Below are positions 62,532-64,000 of a stretch of 64,000 bases of DNA, piece by piece (the first letter of the stretch is position 1; every line of letters begins with the position of its first letter). Location of the stretch: contig NZ_CP080332.1 of NCBI RefSeq assembly GCF_019456655.1, positions 3,968,001 to 4,032,000 on the forward strand, given 5' to 3'. Both the position numbers and the translations under genes were made by a program. The DNA is from Mycolicibacterium diernhoferi. GTDB taxonomy: Bacteria; Actinomycetota; Actinomycetes; Mycobacteriales; Mycobacteriaceae. A model generated the notes under the pieces. That model was not told the origin of the DNA. It ran no database searches and saw only the letters and a program-made list of their open reading frames with translations.

Positions 62532-63035
62532 ATGCGCACATCCTGTCTTGTTGCGGTCACACTCGGAGTGCTGCCCCTGGTCGGCCCACCTCCGCTTGCT
62601 CATGCGGATTCGGCGGGGCCACTCAACGGGACCTATCGCGCGACGTCCCTGGGAGACCAGGCCAAGACCAATTCGCGGGTTCACGAACAGGCCACCGTCC
62701 GAAGCACCTGGACGATCACCACCACCTGCAGTTTCGCCGACCTGTGCGCCGGCACGGTGACCAGCGATCAAGGGTGGTCCGCCGAGGTGCGCAACATGTC
62801 CGGCCAGTGGTTCGTCCGGCGCGACCTACCGGGTTGGGCACCCTGCCCCGACGGCGTCACGACCTCCCCGGGCCGGCAGATATTCAAGTTCTATCCCGCA
62901 GACGCACGGGGGCAAGCGGTCAGGAACTCGCGCACATGGGCGGGCTGGGATGAGACGACGGGCGTCAGCGGCGCCTGCGGCCATAATCTGCAGCAGCAGA
63001 TCACGATGCCGTTCAGGCTCGACCAGATCACCTGA
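62532..63035 (+). CDS. Secreted protein of unknown function
   Basis: A 167-residue exported protein. The N-terminus MRTSCLVAVTLGVLPLVGPPPLAHA is a Sec signal peptide with a cleavage site after AHA. The mature part (LNGTYRATSLGDQAKTNSRVHEQATVRSTWTI...) has four cysteines (TTCSFADLC, APCPDG, SGACGH), probably two disulfides, and many Thr/Trp/Gly, suggesting a small beta-rich fold. It resembles other mycobacterial exported proteins of unknown role. GGAG precedes the ATG. Its position between mce and gntR suggests an accessory role in envelope transport, which is inference only. Confidence 0.75.
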   Translation: MRTSCLVAVTLGVLPLVGPPPLAHADSAGPLNGTYRATSLGDQAKTNSRVHEQATVRSTWTITTTCSFADLCAGTVTSDQGWSAEVRNMSGQWFVRRDLPGWAPCPDGVTTSPGRQIFKFYPADARGQAVRNSRTWAGWDETTGVSGACGHNLQQQITMPFRLDQIT

Positions 63036-63073
63036 CCGCCTTTCCGAACCCGTCGCACATGCATCGCATTAAA

Positions 63074-63105
63074 TAGTTGACTAGGTAGTCTGTCTACTTT
63101 ACGGT
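63074..63105 (+). promoter_or_regulatory. Shared promoter/operator motif, copy B (gntR)
   Basis: TAGTTGACTAGGTAGTCTGT with TTGACT as -35 (63077-63082), a 17-base spacer and TACGGT as -10 (63100-63105). Within it, GACTA-GG-TAGTC is a perfect inverted repeat placed over the spacer, a natural operator position for repression. Copies A and C keep the left half but not the right. Confidence 0.65.
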
Positions 63106-63139
63106 AGGTAGCAGAACCCACTCTCGGATAAGGAATGTC

Positions 63140-63289
63140 GTGACTCAAGGGCCAGCGCGGGAGAAGAGCGATTCCCTGATGCTGTGCGCCGACAGAGACA
63201 CCCGACGCCGCGTCCGGACGCGGCCCCTATCAGGTCGGGAACAGGCGGCACCTGTCCAGGTACCGAACCTGCCGAAGCAATGGTATTGA
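63140..63289 (+). CDS. Possible 49-codon ORF ahead of gntR
   Basis: GTG start with AAGGA 5 bases upstream, just after promoter copy B, reading VTQGPAREKSDSLMLCADRD..., Arg-rich, ending LPKQWY. It overlaps one possible gntR start (ATG 63280). No known domain. It is the first start codon with a ribosome site on the predicted transcript, so it may be a leader ORF or fortuitous. Confidence 0.25.
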   Translation: MTQGPAREKSDSLMLCADRDTRRRVRTRPLSGREQAAPVQVPNLPKQWY

Positions 63290-63297
63290 CTGCACCT

Positions 63298-64000
63298 ATG
63301 ACCGAGTCACCCGAAAGCGCCGAACGAACCAGCGCCATGATGCCGATCCAACCCGGTGACGGCGATGTGTGGCGATCCATGCCGCGACGGAACACCCAGA
63401 AGGTCTCCCATCTGCTCGCCGCCGACCTCAGGCACCAGATCCTCACCGGACAGCTGGCAGCTGATCAACAATTGCCACCGGAAGCCGATCTCACGAAGCG
63501 CTTGCAGATCTCCCGCGAGACACTGCGCGAAGCCCTGCGGATTCTGGAGTCACAGCAGCTCCTGGAGATCCGGCGCGGACGCGGCGGCGGCGCGGTTGTT
63601 CGCCGGCCCGGACTCGAAGCAGTGAGCCGATACGTGGCACTGTTGCTGCAGCTGCGTAGCACCACGCTGGAACATCTCGAAGAGGTCCGGTCGGTCATCG
63701 AGCCCGCTGCTGCCGGGCAGGCAGTCGGCCTGGCCGGGACCGGCCATCTCAAGACCCTCGTGGCACTGCACGACTCCGAACGCTCGGCGGAAGGCGATCC
63801 ACTCGGTTTCGTCACCGCCATCACAGCTTTCGATCAGGCGGTCACCGAGCTGGCGGGCAACCAGACCTTGGCTGTCATCGCCGGAGTCTTCCGCGACATC
63901 TATGCCGGCCAGGTCTATTCGTCCATCGACAGCAAGGACGCGGTCGCGGCGGATCAGATCGCGCGCCGGGTCATCGTGAGCCACAGCGCCTTTCTCGACG
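63298..64000 (+). CDS. GntR-family regulator (FadR/FCD type), C-terminus cut by window edge
   Basis: Read directly from the plus strand and still open at base 64000 (234 codons visible). The N-terminal winged helix-turn-helix is typical GntR: LAADLRHQILTGQLAADQQLPPEADLTKRLQISRETLREALRILESQQLLEIRRGRGGGAVV. The C-terminal part begins an FCD ligand-binding domain (EEVRSVIEPAAAGQAV; FDQAVTELAGNQTLAVIAGVF). ATG 63298 is taken as start; ATG 63280 is in frame too. FadR-type regulators of mce operons are known (Mce1R and Mce2R types), so this is the likely regulator of the adjacent mce and catabolic operons, and its own promoter carries the shared motif. Confidence 0.88.
   Translation, partial: MTESPESAERTSAMMPIQPGDGDVWRSMPRRNTQKVSHLLAADLRHQILTGQLAADQQLPPEADLTKRLQISRETLREALRILESQQLLEIRRGRGGGAVVRRPGLEAVSRYVALLLQLRSTTLEHLEEVRSVIEPAAAGQAVGLAGTGHLKTLVALHDSERSAEGDPLGFVTAITAFDQAVTELAGNQTLAVIAGVFRDIYAGQVYSSIDSKDAVAADQIARRVIVSHSAFLD

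Noticed and set aside
1..64000. tRNA/rRNA genes, CRISPR arrays, insertion sequences, prophage or attachment sites
   Set aside because: No tRNA-like cloverleaf, regular repeat-spacer pattern, transposase or integrase was recognised on either strand by reading; a covariance-model or IS search would be needed to exclude short remnants.

Overview
The window is high-GC actinobacterial DNA and almost certainly comes from a mycobacterium (Mycobacterium/Mycolicibacterium). The first 45 kb follow, from memory, the gene order of M. tuberculosis Rv2368c to Rv2402: phoH, rsmE, dnaJ2, hrcA, the mycobactin (mbt) cluster, hemN, nirA-cysH-che1, cysA-cysW-cysT-subI and a GH15 trehalase. Mce proteins, an IdeR-type iron box and leaderless TANNNT promoters fit the same assignment. 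The species cannot be named from the sequence alone.

1-4.6 kb: the end of phoH, then rsmE, dnaJ2 and the heat-shock repressor hrcA on the minus strand, plus a small conserved gene. 4.6-24.5 kb: one minus-strand operon, mbtB-mbtT-mbtC-mbtD-mbtE-mbtF-mbtG-mbtH, in which every junction overlaps. It encodes the mycobactin NRPS/PKS line, a lysine N-hydroxylase and MbtH. It diverges from mbtA across two tandem IdeR boxes. 24.6-31.7 kb: mbtA, followed by a 1752-residue iterative type I PKS (KS-AT-DH/TH-KR-ACP) that looks like a 6-methylsalicylate synthase. It occupies the side of mbtA where M. tuberculosis has mbtJ-mbtI. The simplest reading is that this organism makes 6-methylsalicyl-capped mycobactin; this is the main find.

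31.7-41.7 kb: hemN (carrying a one-base frameshift as written), then assimilatory sulfate reduction (nirA, cysH, a sirohydrochlorin chelatase) and sulfate uptake (subI-cysT-cysW-cysA). Both sulfur operons are preceded by a short peptide ORF ending in a run of cysteine codons, i.e. cysteine-sensing attenuators. A SAM methyltransferase lies between the two operons. 41.6-45.9 kb: two tiny membrane ORFs, an FAD monooxygenase, the GH15 enzyme and an unrecognised small gene.

46-64 kb: an accessory, somewhat lower-GC block that looks like a catabolic island. It has a RibA1-like protein with a degenerate cyclohydrolase half, a CoA-transferase, an aldehyde dehydrogenase, a 3Fe-4S ferredoxin with a cytochrome P450, a DUF35/Ltp-type pair lacking the thiolase cysteine, an acyl-CoA synthetase, a six-gene mceA-F operon without yrbE permease genes, a secreted protein and a GntR/FCD regulator that runs off the right edge. 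Three promoters in this block (ferredoxin-P450 operon, mce operon, gntR) share the sequence TAGTTGACT, and a 30-base palindrome lies upstream of the RibA1-like gene. The block therefore looks like one regulon for importing and degrading an unidentified lipophilic carboxylate or sterol-like substrate.
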